A stretch of 64,000 nt of DNA from Pseudoduganella flava. GTDB lineage: Bacteria; Pseudomonadota; Gammaproteobacteria; Burkholderiales; Burkholderiaceae_D. The notes below the pieces were generated by a model. The model saw nothing but the letters and a program-made list of their open reading frames with translations. It searched no databases and had not been told where the DNA came from. The position numbers and the translations under genes are program-made. Numbering within the stretch: position 1 is the stretch's first letter; each line of letters starts with the position of its first letter. This document shows, piece after piece, positions 27,798 to 36,116 of the stretch. Location of the stretch: NCBI RefSeq assembly GCF_007830495.1, contig NZ_VLKW01000012.1, positions 186,001 through 250,000 of the forward strand. The letters run 5' to 3'.

Positions 27798-29018
27798 ATG
27801 AAATCGTCGAAGTCATTCCCGAAGTTATTCCTTACCTCACCCCTTGCCGCCGTGCTGTGCGGCGGCATCATCGTCGGCCTCGCGCTGGGCATGCGCCACG
27901 TGCAGGGCCTGTTCATGCTGCCGATGACGGGCGCGCGCGGCTGGAGCCGCGAAGCGTTCGCGCTGGCGATCGCACTGCAGAACCTCGTCTGGGGTATCGC
28001 GCAACCGTTCACCGGCATGATCGCCGACCGCTGGGGCGTGCGCCGCGTGCTGGTCGCTGGTTGCCTGCTATATGCGCTTGGCCTGTACCTGATGGCGCAC
28101 GCCGTCACCGGCACGCAACTGGCGCTGTCGGCCGGATTGCTGATCGGGATCGCGCTGTCCGGCACCACGTTCGGCACCGTCTACGGCGCCATCAGCCGCA
28201 TCGTGCCGCCGGCGCGGCGCAGCTGGGCGCTGGGCCTGGCGGGCGCCGTGGGCGGCGTCGGCCAGTTCGCGATGGTGCCGGCCACGCAGGGCCTGATCGG
28301 CAGTGTCGGCTGGATGGCAGCACTTGTCGTGTTCGCGCTGGTGCTGGCGCTCGCGCTGCCGCTGGCCTGGCCGCTGGACGACCGCACCGCCCAGCCGGTC
28401 GTGCGCGCACAGCAGGCCATGGGCCAGGCGATCCGCGAGGCGCTGGCGCACAAGGGGTTCTGGCTGCTGAACCTGGGCTTTCTCGCCTGCGGCTTCCAGC
28501 TGGCGTTCATCGCCGGGCACTTTCCAGCCTACCTCGTCGACCGCGGCTTCGGCGCCGAGACGGGCGTCGTGGCGCTGGCCATCGTCGCGCTGGCGAACGT
28601 GGGCGGCACCTACCTGTGCGGCCAGCTGGGCAGCCAGTACCGGCGCAAGCACCTGCTGGCTTACCTGTACCTGATCCGTTCGGCGACGATGCTGGCGTTC
28701 GTGCTGCTGCCCGTCAGCACGGCCACCGTCTACGCATTCGCGTTCGTGATGGGCTTGACGTGGCTCGGCACCGTGCCGCTGACGAACGGCCTCGTGTCGC
28801 AGGTATTCGGGGTGCAGTACATCGGCACGCTGTTCGGCTTCGTGTTCGTCGGCCACCAGCTGGGCGGCTTCCTCGGCATGTGGCTGGGCGGGGCGCTGTT
28901 CGACGCGACGCACTCGTACGATGCGATGTGGCTGCTCTCCGTACTGGTCGGCCTGGTGGCCGCGGCGCTGCACTGGCCGATCGACGACCGCGCCGTCGTG
29001 CGCCTGCAGGCGGCATGA
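27798..29018 (+). CDS. MFS transporter
   Basis: This 406-residue protein has about 12 hydrophobic helices. The start MKSSKSFPKLFLTSPLAAVL follows a strong AAAGGAGGATCG site. Loop motif GMIADRWGVRRVLVAG between helices 2 and 3 is the MFS signature. It resembles the oxalate/formate antiporter-like or monocarboxylate group; the substrate is unknown. A short membrane ORF overlaps its stop. Confidence 0.9.
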   Translation: MKSSKSFPKLFLTSPLAAVLCGGIIVGLALGMRHVQGLFMLPMTGARGWSREAFALAIALQNLVWGIAQPFTGMIADRWGVRRVLVAGCLLYALGLYLMAHAVTGTQLALSAGLLIGIALSGTTFGTVYGAISRIVPPARRSWALGLAGAVGGVGQFAMVPATQGLIGSVGWMAALVVFALVLALALPLAWPLDDRTAQPVVRAQQAMGQAIREALAHKGFWLLNLGFLACGFQLAFIAGHFPAYLVDRGFGAETGVVALAIVALANVGGTYLCGQLGSQYRRKHLLAYLYLIRSATMLAFVLLPVSTATVYAFAFVMGLTWLGTVPLTNGLVSQVFGVQYIGTLFGFVFVGHQLGGFLGMWLGGALFDATHSYDAMWLLSVLVGLVAAALHWPIDDRAVVRLQAA

Positions 29019-29149
29019 TGAAGCGCGGCGAATCCATCGCGCTGGCCCTCACGGCGCTGGCGCTGTGCGGCATCTGCGCCTGGGCCGTGCACGCGCTGCT
29101 GCGGCCGGGCAGCGTGCTGGCGCTGGCCGGGTTGATGTCGCTATGCTGA
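29015..29149 (+). CDS. Small single-span membrane protein coupled to the MFS gene
   Basis: This 44-residue ORF reads MMKRGESIALALTALALCGI then CAWAVHALLRPGSVLALAG and has one or two hydrophobic segments. Its start overlaps the MFS stop (ATGATGA), so translation would be coupled. Its 3' end overlaps the convergent LysR gene by 9 bp. It may be a small accessory of the transporter. There is no recognised family and coding status is moderate. Confidence 0.5.
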   Translation: MMKRGESIALALTALALCGICAWAVHALLRPGSVLALAGLMSLC

Positions 29150-30049
29150 CAGTCGCTCCGGTTCGCGAATCCCCTTCGCCGCCACCCGCGCGATCTCGGC
29201 GAACGCCTGCACGGCGGGCGCCGCCTGCGCCAGGTTACGGAAGATCAGGCCGACACGGCGCTTCGCCATCGGCCGCAGCGGGCGCACGGCGATACGCGGG
29301 TGCGTCTGGCCCATCGAATACGGCAGCGCCAGCTCCGGCATCACGGCGACGCCGTCGCCGCTATCGACGAGCCCCAGCACCGTGACCATCTGCGACATCC
29401 GGTAGCGCACCTTCGGCGCCAGCCCGGCCTGCGCGAACAGCGGCTCGACCAGCGCCGAGCAACCCTGCTCCGGCATGATGAACGGGAAGGTCGCCAGCTC
29501 TTCCAACGTCACCGAGCGCTTCGCCGCCAGCGCGTGGTCGTGCTGCAGCAGCGCCACCAGCTGGTCCTCGACCAGCGGCACGGTGTCGAAGCGGTCGTCC
29601 GGCAGCACGGCGAAGCCGACGTCGACGCGGCGATCGGCCACCCACTGGATCACGGCGGCATCGGGCCCTTCGTCGATCTGCACTTCGATGCCCGGGTAAC
29701 GGGCGCGGAATACCTTGAGGATCGCCGGCAGCAGCTTCAACGACGACGTGGGGCCGAACGAGCCGATGCGGATCAGCCCCTGGTTCAGGCCCCGCGCCAC
29801 GGCGGCATCCTGCCGCATCGCCTCGGTCAGGCCGAGGATTTCGCGGGCCCGCAGCAGCAGCCGGCCGCCCAACTCCGTCACGTCGACCGCGGCCTGCTGG
29901 CGCTCGACCAACTGCACGTCCAGCTCCTGTTCCAGCGAGCGGATCGCGTGCGACACGGCGGACTGGCTGATACCGAGCCGCAGCGCGGCGGACGTGAACC
30001 CGCGCATCTCGGCCACCATCACGAAGATTTCCAGCTGAGTGAACGTCAT
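29141..30049 (-). CDS. LysR-family transcription regulator
   Basis: This is a 302-residue LTTR: MTFTQLEIFVMVAEMRGFTS, HTH LGISQSAVSHAIRSLEQEL, then the effector domain with LIRIGSFGPTSSLKLLP. It is divergent from an EamA exporter, with an inverted repeat between the starts, which suggests it controls that exporter and itself. The effector is unknown. Confidence 0.92.
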   Translation of the reverse strand: MTFTQLEIFVMVAEMRGFTSAALRLGISQSAVSHAIRSLEQELDVQLVERQQAAVDVTELGGRLLLRAREILGLTEAMRQDAAVARGLNQGLIRIGSFGPTSSLKLLPAILKVFRARYPGIEVQIDEGPDAAVIQWVADRRVDVGFAVLPDDRFDTVPLVEDQLVALLQHDHALAAKRSVTLEELATFPFIMPEQGCSALVEPLFAQAGLAPKVRYRMSQMVTVLGLVDSGDGVAVMPELALPYSMGQTHPRIAVRPLRPMAKRRVGLIFRNLAQAAPAVQAFAEIARVAAKGIREPERLSA

Positions 30050-30060
30050 GCTCTTGTCTC

Positions 30061-30087
30061 ATGAGCTTTCGCTCATTTGCCTATGAG
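30061..30087. promoter_or_regulatory. LysR-type operator between the regulator and the EamA gene
   Basis: ATGAGC-TTTC-GCTCAT (30061-30076) is a perfect inverted repeat, and a third half-site ATGAG follows at 30083-30087. It lies in the 57-bp divergent gap, as expected for LTTR recognition and activation sites. Confidence 0.6.
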
Positions 30088-30106
30088 TTGGGATAAGCAA
30101 TAATGT

Positions 30107-31024
30107 ATGGCTTCCGCAACCCCGCACGCAAGCCCAAAAATGAAAAACCAACTCGTGTACGTGAAACTCGTCTTCGTCACCCTGTTCTGGGGCGGCACGT
30201 TCATTGCCGGGCGCATCGTCGCACACGCGCTGCCGGCACTGACGGCGGCCACGCTGCGCTTCGCCGTCGCCGCGGTGCTGTTGCTGCTGCTCGCATGGAA
30301 AAAGGAGGGCGGCCTGCCACGCCTCTCGCGCCAGCAGATGATGGCCACGGCCGCGCTGGGCCTGACGGGCATCTTCCTGTACAACCTGTGCTTCTTCGGC
30401 GCGCTGGGTTCGATGCCGGCCGGCCGCGCGGCGCTGTTCGTGGCGCTCAACCCGATCGTCACGGCGCTGGCCGCCGCCGTGCTGCTGCGCGAGCGGCTGC
30501 ATGCGATGAAGTGGGCCGGCATCGGGCTGGCGTTCGTCGGCGCGGCCGTCGTCATCACCCGTGGCGACGTGCTGACGGCGCTGCACGACATCGGCACATC
30601 GCTCGGCAAGGGTGAACTGCTGATGCTGTGCGGGATCAGCAGCTGGGCGGCCTACACGCTGGTGGGCCGCGCCGCGCTGAAGGGACTGACGCCGCTGGCG
30701 GCCACCACCTATGCGGCGCTGTGGGGCCTGCTGTTCCTGACGGTCGGCGCGGCACCGGACCTGGCCACGCTGCACTGGAGCGCGATCGGCTGGCAGGTGT
30801 GGGCGGGCTTGGGCTACCTCGGGGCATTTGGCACGGTGCTGGGCTTCGTCTGGTATTACGAGGGCGTCAAGGCGATCGGCGCATCGCGCACCGCCGTCTT
30901 CAACAACCTCGTTCCAGTGTTCGGCATCAGCCTGGCCGCGCTGCTGCTGGGCGAGCAGGTGCTGGCATCCATGGTGGCCGGCGGCGTGCTGGTGGCCGCC
31001 GGCGTCACGTTGACGAACCGCTGA
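30107..31024 (+). CDS. EamA/DMT-family transporter
   Basis: This protein of up to 305 residues has ten hydrophobic helices and two EamA repeats (VTLFWGGTFIAGRIVAHALP and ELLMLCGISSWAAYTLVGRA). The first ATG adds 11 residues before MKNQLVYVKLVFVTLFWGG, and the internal ATG at 30140 may be the real start. DMT transporters export metabolites or amino acids; the substrate is unknown. It ends 4 bp from the convergent YceI gene. Confidence 0.9.
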   Translation: MASATPHASPKMKNQLVYVKLVFVTLFWGGTFIAGRIVAHALPALTAATLRFAVAAVLLLLLAWKKEGGLPRLSRQQMMATAALGLTGIFLYNLCFFGALGSMPAGRAALFVALNPIVTALAAAVLLRERLHAMKWAGIGLAFVGAAVVITRGDVLTALHDIGTSLGKGELLMLCGISSWAAYTLVGRAALKGLTPLAATTYAALWGLLFLTVGAAPDLATLHWSAIGWQVWAGLGYLGAFGTVLGFVWYYEGVKAIGASRTAVFNNLVPVFGISLAALLLGEQVLASMVAGGVLVAAGVTLTNR

Positions 31025-31028
31025 GCGG

Positions 31029-31601
31029 CTACTGCTTCGCCACCGCCTCGACCTGGATGCGCAGCGCCACGTCCATCGAGAAGCCGTAGTCCTTGCCGGC
31101 GGGCAGGCCGAACTCCTCGCGGTTGAACGTGGCGGAAGCATCGGCGCCGCACAGCTCGCGCTTGAGCATCGGGTGCGGGATGCACTTGAAGCGGTTCAGC
31201 TTCAGCACGACGGGTTTCGTCACGCCATGCAGCGTCAGCGTGCCGCGTACCTCGGACGGGGTACCGGCGTTGAAGCCCGCCAGCGTGCCCTGGTAGACCG
31301 CCTTGGCGCCGTACTTGGGCACGTCGAAGAAATCCTTGCCCGCGGCCCACGTGTTCAGCTGGTCCTGGCCGAAGTCGATCGACGCCAGGTCCATCTCGAC
31401 GTTGACGGTGCCGGTGCCGGCGGCGCGGTCCAGCACGACGGTGCCGCTGCTCTTGTTGATCTTGCCGCGCCAGAACGAGATGCCCATGTGGTCGGCCTCG
31501 AAGCTGGGGAACGTGTGGGCCGGATCGATCTCGTACGCGACGGGGGCGGCGATGGCCCCCGTCGCGGCGCACATCAGCAGGGTCGTGATCACTTGCTTCA
31601 T
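31029..31601 (-). CDS. YceI-family periplasmic lipid-binding protein
   Basis: This 190-residue protein has a signal peptide (MKQVITTLLMCAATGAIA, cleavage after IAAP region) and the YceI lipocalin-like pattern: YEIDPAHTFPSFEADHMGIS, FWRGKINKSSGTVVLDRAAG and FDVPKYGAKAV. YceI proteins bind polyprenoid-type lipids. GGAGGAGC precedes the start, which overlaps the stop of the tandem SRPBCC gene. Last gene of the ArsR operon. Confidence 0.92.
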   Translation of the reverse strand: MKQVITTLLMCAATGAIAAPVAYEIDPAHTFPSFEADHMGISFWRGKINKSSGTVVLDRAAGTGTVNVEMDLASIDFGQDQLNTWAAGKDFFDVPKYGAKAVYQGTLAGFNAGTPSEVRGTLTLHGVTKPVVLKLNRFKCIPHPMLKRELCGADASATFNREEFGLPAGKDYGFSMDVALRIQVEAVAKQ

Positions 31602-32578
31602 GCTTGCTCCTCCAGTTGATTGGCAATGTAGGCGGCCAGCTTGTCGATGGTCTGGTTGCCCAGTTCCTCGGCGCCGTATCTCCTGACCTCGGCCAGCGCT
31701 TCCGGGCTGGCAAACACGGAGCGCATCGTCAGCAGCGTGGTGCCGCCGGTATCCTCGAACGTCACGATGACGTCGAAAGCCGGGTCGGCATCGCTGCCGC
31801 TGCCATGACGATACACGAGCCGCGCCGGCCGCTCCACCTCCACGTATTCGATCAGGTTCGGCCACACCGTGCCATCGGGGCCCGTCATCTCGAAGCGCCA
31901 GCTGCCGCCGGGGCGCACATCCATTGCCGCCGTCTTCACTGCGAAACCGTTCGGGCCCCACCAGATGCCGACGTGTTGCGGATCGGTGAACGCGTCGAAC
32001 ACCAGTTCGCGCGGCGCGCGCAACGTGCGCGTGATGACGATCTCGCGGTCCGCAGTGTTCACGCTCTTGAGGTATTGCTCGAGGTATTGCTCGAATACGT
32101 CGTACATGCCGTTGAAGCCTTGCTCCATCGACGCGTGGCCGGCCTGGAACGCCGCGCGCTCGGCCTCGCTGGCGTTGACGGGCACCGAATGCAAGGTCAT
32201 CACCGTCTTGCCGTCGTCTTCTTCCAAGGTGGTCGTGTTCAGCACTTCGAGAGGCCACAGCGGCAGCAGCGGATAGCGGATGCGGTTGCCCTGCTCGTCC
32301 GCGAAGCCGTTGACGAACACAATGCGCCGCGGCTTGTCGATCTCATGGAAATCGAAGCGGCCCCACACTTCCATGCCGGCGCCGCCGGCGCGCGGGTGCA
32401 TGCAGTAGTGGAAGATGCCGCCCGGCCGCACGTCGGCGCGCGCCACCGTGATCGTGCATTCCTTCGGGCCCCACCAGTGCTGCAGGTGGGCGGGATCCGT
32501 CATCGTTGCGAATACCAGTTCGCGGGGTGCGTCGAATACGCGGCGGATCGTGAAACCCGCGTCGTCAGCGTTGGCCAT
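31598..32578 (-). CDS. Tandem SRPBCC (AHSA1) two-domain protein
   Basis: This 326-residue protein has two AHSA1-like domains in a row, each with the entry motif: IRRVFDAPRELVFATMTDPA and ITRTLRAPRELVFDAFTDPQ. HWWGPKECTITV and IWWGPNGFAVKT repeat the same structural element. Single-domain members are about 140-160 residues, so this is a natural duplication or fusion. AAGGAG precedes the start. The gene overlaps arsR (14 bp) and yceI (4 bp). Stress or hydrophobic ligand binding is a guess. Confidence 0.88.
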   Translation of the reverse strand: MANADDAGFTIRRVFDAPRELVFATMTDPAHLQHWWGPKECTITVARADVRPGGIFHYCMHPRAGGAGMEVWGRFDFHEIDKPRRIVFVNGFADEQGNRIRYPLLPLWPLEVLNTTTLEEDDGKTVMTLHSVPVNASEAERAAFQAGHASMEQGFNGMYDVFEQYLEQYLKSVNTADREIVITRTLRAPRELVFDAFTDPQHVGIWWGPNGFAVKTAAMDVRPGGSWRFEMTGPDGTVWPNLIEYVEVERPARLVYRHGSGSDADPAFDVIVTFEDTGGTTLLTMRSVFASPEALAEVRRYGAEELGNQTIDKLAAYIANQLEEQA

Positions 32579-32921
32579 GCTTGGTCTCCTTCTTGTTCTG
32601 CAGTGTGGTGAGGTAATCCTCCAGCCGGTCCAGGCGTTCGTCCCAAAGCTGGCGGTACTGGTCGATCCAGCCGCGCGCCTCGCGCAGCGGTTCCGCCTCC
32701 AGCCGGCACGGGCGCCACTGGGCCTGCCGGCCACGCGAGATCAGGCCGGCGCGCTCGAGCACTTTCAGGTGCTTCGTGATCGCTGGCTGCGTCATGTCGA
32801 ACGGGGCGGCCAGCTCGGACACGGATGCCTCGCCATCCGCCAGCCGCGCCAGGATGGCACGGCGCGTCGGATCGGCCAGGGCCGCGAACGTCAGGCTCAG
32901 CTGTTCGTCGTTTGCTGTCAT
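32565..32921 (-). CDS. ArsR-family HTH repressor
   Basis: This 118-residue winged-helix regulator has LADPTRRAILARLADGEASV and MTQPAITKHLKVLERAGLIS, with QAQWRPCRLEAEPLREARGW after the wing. It lacks the CxC metal site of true arsenic sensors. It belongs to the type commonly paired with SRPBCC genes. First gene of a three-gene operon and probably autoregulated through the palindrome just upstream. Confidence 0.92.
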   Translation of the reverse strand: MTANDEQLSLTFAALADPTRRAILARLADGEASVSELAAPFDMTQPAITKHLKVLERAGLISRGRQAQWRPCRLEAEPLREARGWIDQYRQLWDERLDRLEDYLTTLQNKKETKHGQR

Positions 32922-32934
32922 CTCGTCTTATAAA

Positions 32935-32960
32935 ACCAAAAGGTTATTTAACCTGTTGGT
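32935..32960. promoter_or_regulatory. 26-bp palindromic operator at the arsR promoter
   Basis: Left arm ACCAA-A-AGGTTA, centre TT, right arm TAACCT-G-TTGGT: the arms are complementary except at one base pair. A minus-strand -10-like TATAAG lies at 32927-32932, so a bound repressor would block the promoter. The IS left end begins 19 bp beyond. Confidence 0.7.
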
Positions 32961-32978
32961 AATGTAGAACGTGCGGAC

Positions 32979-34203
32979 GGCGCTGTCAAGAGAATAAAAA
33001 AGGCGCAGTGCCCCGGCCGTGTTGGAACGAATTGAACTTTTCCCCTGTCGCGTTGTCTCAGCTGTATCGACAGCGGCGATACGGAGGCGGCGATGGACAA
33101 GCCGATGGACCCGGACAAATTCGAGCGGTTCCTCGGGCGCCTGCGGAGGCAACTGGAAAAGCTCACGCGCCAGCAGGTTGGCCGTACGCAGGATGCTGTG
33201 GCGGCCCATGCGGCACGCTGGCAGTGCCTGGACATCATCGAGGCGTTCGGGCGGCTGCGCAAGAAGTGCCCGCACTGCGGCCACCGGCGCTTTTACCGGC
33301 ACGGCTACACATCAGGCCTGCAACGCTATCGCTGCCTCGGCTGCACGCACACGTTCTCGGCACTGACCAACACGCCACTGCTCCACCTGCGCCGGCGCGA
33401 CCGCTGGCTGCCGTACCTGCAATGCATGCTCGATACGCGCACGGTACGCGCGTCAGCAACAGTGGTCGGCATCCACCGCAACACGAGTTTCCGCTGGCGC
33501 CACCGCTTCCTGAACCGCGTGGTGCACGACCGGCCGATCCCTTTGAAGGGCATCGTGGAGGCCGATGAAACGTACCTGCTCGAATCGCAGAAGGGCTCGC
33601 GCTGCCTGAACCGGCCGGCCAGAAGACGTGGCGGCGTGGCGCACAGCCGCGGCATCAGCAAGGAGCACGACTGCATCCTCGTCTTGCGCGATCGCGGCGG
33701 GCAGACGCGCGACTGGTGGACGGGACGCGGCCGTGTCACCAGCAAGCAGCTGTCGTGGGCTCTGCCGGCGGCACTGGATCAGGACGTCGTGCTGGTAACC
33801 GATGGCGCGAAGGCCTACCGCACCTTCATCGCCGCGTATCCGTTTGCCCACGTGCCGCTGAACCTCGCGGCCGGCATCCGGTCACGCGGCCCGTACCACC
33901 TGCAGAACGTGAACAACTACCACAGCCGCTTCAAGACCTGGCTGCGCACCTTCCTCGGCGTGGCCAGTCACTACCTGCCGAACTACCTGGGCTGGCGCCA
34001 TGCGCTGGATGGCGGCCGGATCACGACCCCGGAAGGGCTGCTGAAGTCGGCGCTGGGCCTGCGCACCACCACGGCGGCAAGTCATTGAAAGGCGGGCGAA
34101 CAGGGGCAAGTGGGCAAGGCCCATCCGCACCGAGCCCCACGAAAAAAGACTCCTGCAAAGACCCCTGCAAAAACCGGCACCAACACGTTCGGGTGACAGC
34201 GCC
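32979..34203 (+). mobile_element. IS1595-family insertion sequence, about 1225 bp
   Basis: The terminal inverted repeats are GGCGCTGTCA at the left end (32979-32988) and TGACAGCGCC at the right (34194-34203), enclosing one transposase gene. Weaker similarity continues inward (GAA at matching positions). Flanking 8-bp sequences, GTGCGGAC and ATAAAAAA, do not match, so no target duplication is visible although IS1595 elements normally make 8 bp. The right end abuts the T-tract side of the hydrolase terminator. The left end lies next to the arsR operator. Confidence 0.85.
33093..34088 (+). CDS. IS1595 (ISXO2-like) transposase
   Basis: This 331-residue transposase appears complete. A zinc ribbon (CPHCGHRRFYRHG, then YRCLGCTHTF) is followed by an HTH region and the DDE-type ISXO2 catalytic domain with EADETYLLESQKGSR, VTDGAKAYRTFI and NVNNYHSRFKTWLRTFLG. 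The Asp, Asp and Asn-Tyr-His residues fit the IS1595 catalytic set. No frameshift is seen, so the element may still be active. Confidence 0.92.
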   Translation: MDKPMDPDKFERFLGRLRRQLEKLTRQQVGRTQDAVAAHAARWQCLDIIEAFGRLRKKCPHCGHRRFYRHGYTSGLQRYRCLGCTHTFSALTNTPLLHLRRRDRWLPYLQCMLDTRTVRASATVVGIHRNTSFRWRHRFLNRVVHDRPIPLKGIVEADETYLLESQKGSRCLNRPARRRGGVAHSRGISKEHDCILVLRDRGGQTRDWWTGRGRVTSKQLSWALPAALDQDVVLVTDGAKAYRTFIAAYPFAHVPLNLAAGIRSRGPYHLQNVNNYHSRFKTWLRTFLGVASHYLPNYLGWRHALDGGRITTPEGLLKSALGLRTTTAASH

Positions 34204-34205
34204 AT

Positions 34206-34238
34206 AAAAAAAGCCGGACCACGGCGTGGTCCGGCTTT
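34206..34238 (-). terminator. Strong Rho-independent terminator of the HSL-type hydrolase gene
   Basis: On the minus strand AAGCCGGACCAC and GTGGTCCGGCTT form a perfect 12-bp stem with a 3-nt loop, followed by a T-run of about seven. It lies 19 bp past the hydrolase stop. The IS ends 2 bp before its A/T tract. Confidence 0.9.
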
Positions 34239-34256
34239 GCAGGAAGGTCGGAAGGC

Positions 34257-35270
34257 TTATTGCAGGCGCTGCTTGAGTTCGTCGCCTGCCTGGCGCATCG
34301 CGGCGCGGGTGCCCGGCACGTCGGCCAGCACGTTGAGCAGGCCGAAATCGTGGATCATGCCGTTGTAGCGCACCGCTTTCACGTCGACGCCGGCCGCATC
34401 CAGCTTGCGGGCATAGGCTTCGCCTTCGTCACGCAGCACGTCGAACTCGGCGGTCTGGACCAGTGCCGGCGGCAAGCCTTTCAGCTGTTCCGTGCTGGCT
34501 TGCAGCGGCGACGCATGGATCTCGCGGCGGGCGGCCGGGTCGCGGGTGTAGTTATCCCAGAACCACGCCATCATGTCGCGGGTCAGGAAGTGGCCGTTCG
34601 CATATTCGCGGTACGAACCCGTGTCGAAGTTCGCATCCGTTACCGGCCACAGCAGCACCTGGGCCCGCAGCGCCGGGGCGCCCTGTTCCTTCGCCATCAG
34701 GCTGACGACCGCCGCCATATTGCCGCCGACGCTGTTGCCGGCCACGGCCAGGCGCTTGCCGTCGACATTGATCTCGGCGCCGTGTTCGGCCACCCAGCGG
34801 GTTGCCGCATACGCCTGGCCAATCGCCACGCCGTAGCCCGCTTCAGGCGACGGGGTGTAGTTGACGAACACCGCCACGGCGCCCGAGTTGGCCACGAGGT
34901 CGCGCACCAGCCGCTCGTGGGTCGGGTAGTCGCCCAGTACCCAGCCGCCACCGTGGAAGAACATGAATGCCGGCAGCTTGCCCTTCACGCCGGCTGGGCG
35001 GACGATCGTCAGCTTCAGCGGTTTGCCGTCGACGACGATGGTTTTTTCGCTGACGTCCGCCGCGGCCAGCTTCGCCTTGGCACCGGCCTGGGCGCCGACC
35101 AGTACGGCACGTGCTTCTTCCGGGCTCATCTGCTCGATCGGCTTGCCCCCTTCCAGGGCCTTCAGGAAGGTCGCGGTGTTGCGTTCGACACCAGGCAGGC
35201 TGGCGGCATTGACTTGGGCAGCGCCGATGGCGAGGAGGGCGGCGGCGACGATGGTTTTGACGGTTTTCAT
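34257..35270 (-). CDS. Exported HSL-family alpha/beta hydrolase (esterase)
   Basis: This is a 337-residue protein with a signal peptide (MKTVKTIVAAALLAIGAAQV, cut near NAAS). HGGGW at 106-110 is the oxyanion motif of the hormone-sensitive-lipase family, GNSVGG holds the nucleophile Ser180, and EFDVLRDEG and MIHDFG supply Asp and His. It is probably a periplasmic or secreted carboxylesterase acting on short acyl esters. AAGGAAAAG precedes the start. A 20-bp motif upstream is shared with the neighbouring hydrolase. Confidence 0.92.
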   Translation of the reverse strand: MKTVKTIVAAALLAIGAAQVNAASLPGVERNTATFLKALEGGKPIEQMSPEEARAVLVGAQAGAKAKLAAADVSEKTIVVDGKPLKLTIVRPAGVKGKLPAFMFFHGGGWVLGDYPTHERLVRDLVANSGAVAVFVNYTPSPEAGYGVAIGQAYAATRWVAEHGAEINVDGKRLAVAGNSVGGNMAAVVSLMAKEQGAPALRAQVLLWPVTDANFDTGSYREYANGHFLTRDMMAWFWDNYTRDPAARREIHASPLQASTEQLKGLPPALVQTAEFDVLRDEGEAYARKLDAAGVDVKAVRYNGMIHDFGLLNVLADVPGTRAAMRQAGDELKQRLQ

Positions 35271-35287
35271 GATGCTTTTCCTTGTTC

Positions 35288-35307
35288 GTTATTAGATAGC
35301 GCGCTAC
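35288..35307 (-). promoter_or_regulatory. Operator-like motif copy 1, upstream of the HSL-type hydrolase
   Basis: On the minus strand this reads GTAGCGCGCTATCTAATAAC, matching 16 of 20 positions of copy 2 and containing the 10-bp palindrome TAGCGCGCTA. It sits 18 bp upstream of the hydrolase start. MarR-type regulators often use such AT-flanked GCGC sites; no regulator gene is nearby. Confidence 0.5.
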
Positions 35308-35311
35308 TTAT

Positions 35312-36094
35312 CTATTGTTTCGCCTGGGCCGCTTGTTCGATCAGCGAGGCCACCTCGGCAGGGTGCGACGTCATCACGACGTGGGAGGCGCCCGGAATCA
35401 CGACCGTCTTGCGGGAACCGGCACGCTCGGCCATGAAGCCCAGCGCGGCGGCGGGAATGTTCTTGTCCGCGGAGCCGTAGATGAAGTACGACGGCGTTTT
35501 CTTCCATGCCGGCACGCCAGCCTGCTCCGTCAGCGCCGCTTCGGCGATCGGGCGCTGCGAGACGGCCATCAGTTCGGCCTCTGCACGCGGTACGTCGGCA
35601 GCGAATTGCTGGTGGAACTTGTCTTGCTGAATGTAGAAGTCCTTGCCGCCGTCAGGCAGGGCCACCGGTTCGGCCAGCGCGCTGCCCAAGGTGCCGCCCG
35701 GATAACGGCCGGACAGTTCCAGCGCCGTTTCACCTTTGTCCGGAGCGAAGGCCGCCACATAGACGAGGCTCTTCACGTTGGCCTGGCCGTAAGCCGCGGC
35801 GGAGATCACGGCACCGCCGTAGGAGTGGCCGACCAGCACGACCGGACCCTTGACGCTTTTCACGACGTTGGCCACCGACTCCGCATCGCCCTTGACGCTG
35901 CGCAGCGGGTTGGCCGCGCCGATCACCGTGAAGCCGTCGGCACGCAGCTTGGCGGCGACGCCGTTCCAGCTGCTCGAGTCGGCGAACGCGCCGTGCACGA
36001 GGATGACGGTCGGCTTCAGTTCGGCAGCGCTGGCGGGGATGGCGGCGGCACCGGTGATGGACAGGGCGAGGGCGATGGTGTTGATGGCTTTCAT
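35312..36094 (-). CDS. Exported alpha/beta-fold hydrolase
   Basis: This is a 260-residue protein with a signal peptide (MKAINTIALALSITGAAAIP, cut near ASAAE). The oxyanion region VHGAFADSSSWNGV, nucleophile GHSYGG, ADKNIPA and catalytic His in IPGASHVVM fit the pheophorbidase/MenH-like group of haloperoxidase-type hydrolases. AAAGGAG precedes the start. It lies upstream of the HSL-type esterase on the same strand with a 41-bp gap. Two copies of the shared motif lie in its promoter region, so the two exported hydrolases are probably co-regulated. Confidence 0.92.
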   Translation of the reverse strand: MKAINTIALALSITGAAAIPASAAELKPTVILVHGAFADSSSWNGVAAKLRADGFTVIGAANPLRSVKGDAESVANVVKSVKGPVVLVGHSYGGAVISAAAYGQANVKSLVYVAAFAPDKGETALELSGRYPGGTLGSALAEPVALPDGGKDFYIQQDKFHQQFAADVPRAEAELMAVSQRPIAEAALTEQAGVPAWKKTPSYFIYGSADKNIPAAALGFMAERAGSRKTVVIPGASHVVMTSHPAEVASLIEQAAQAKQ

Positions 36095-36116
36095 GGTGGA
36101 CTCCTTTAGTTAATTA

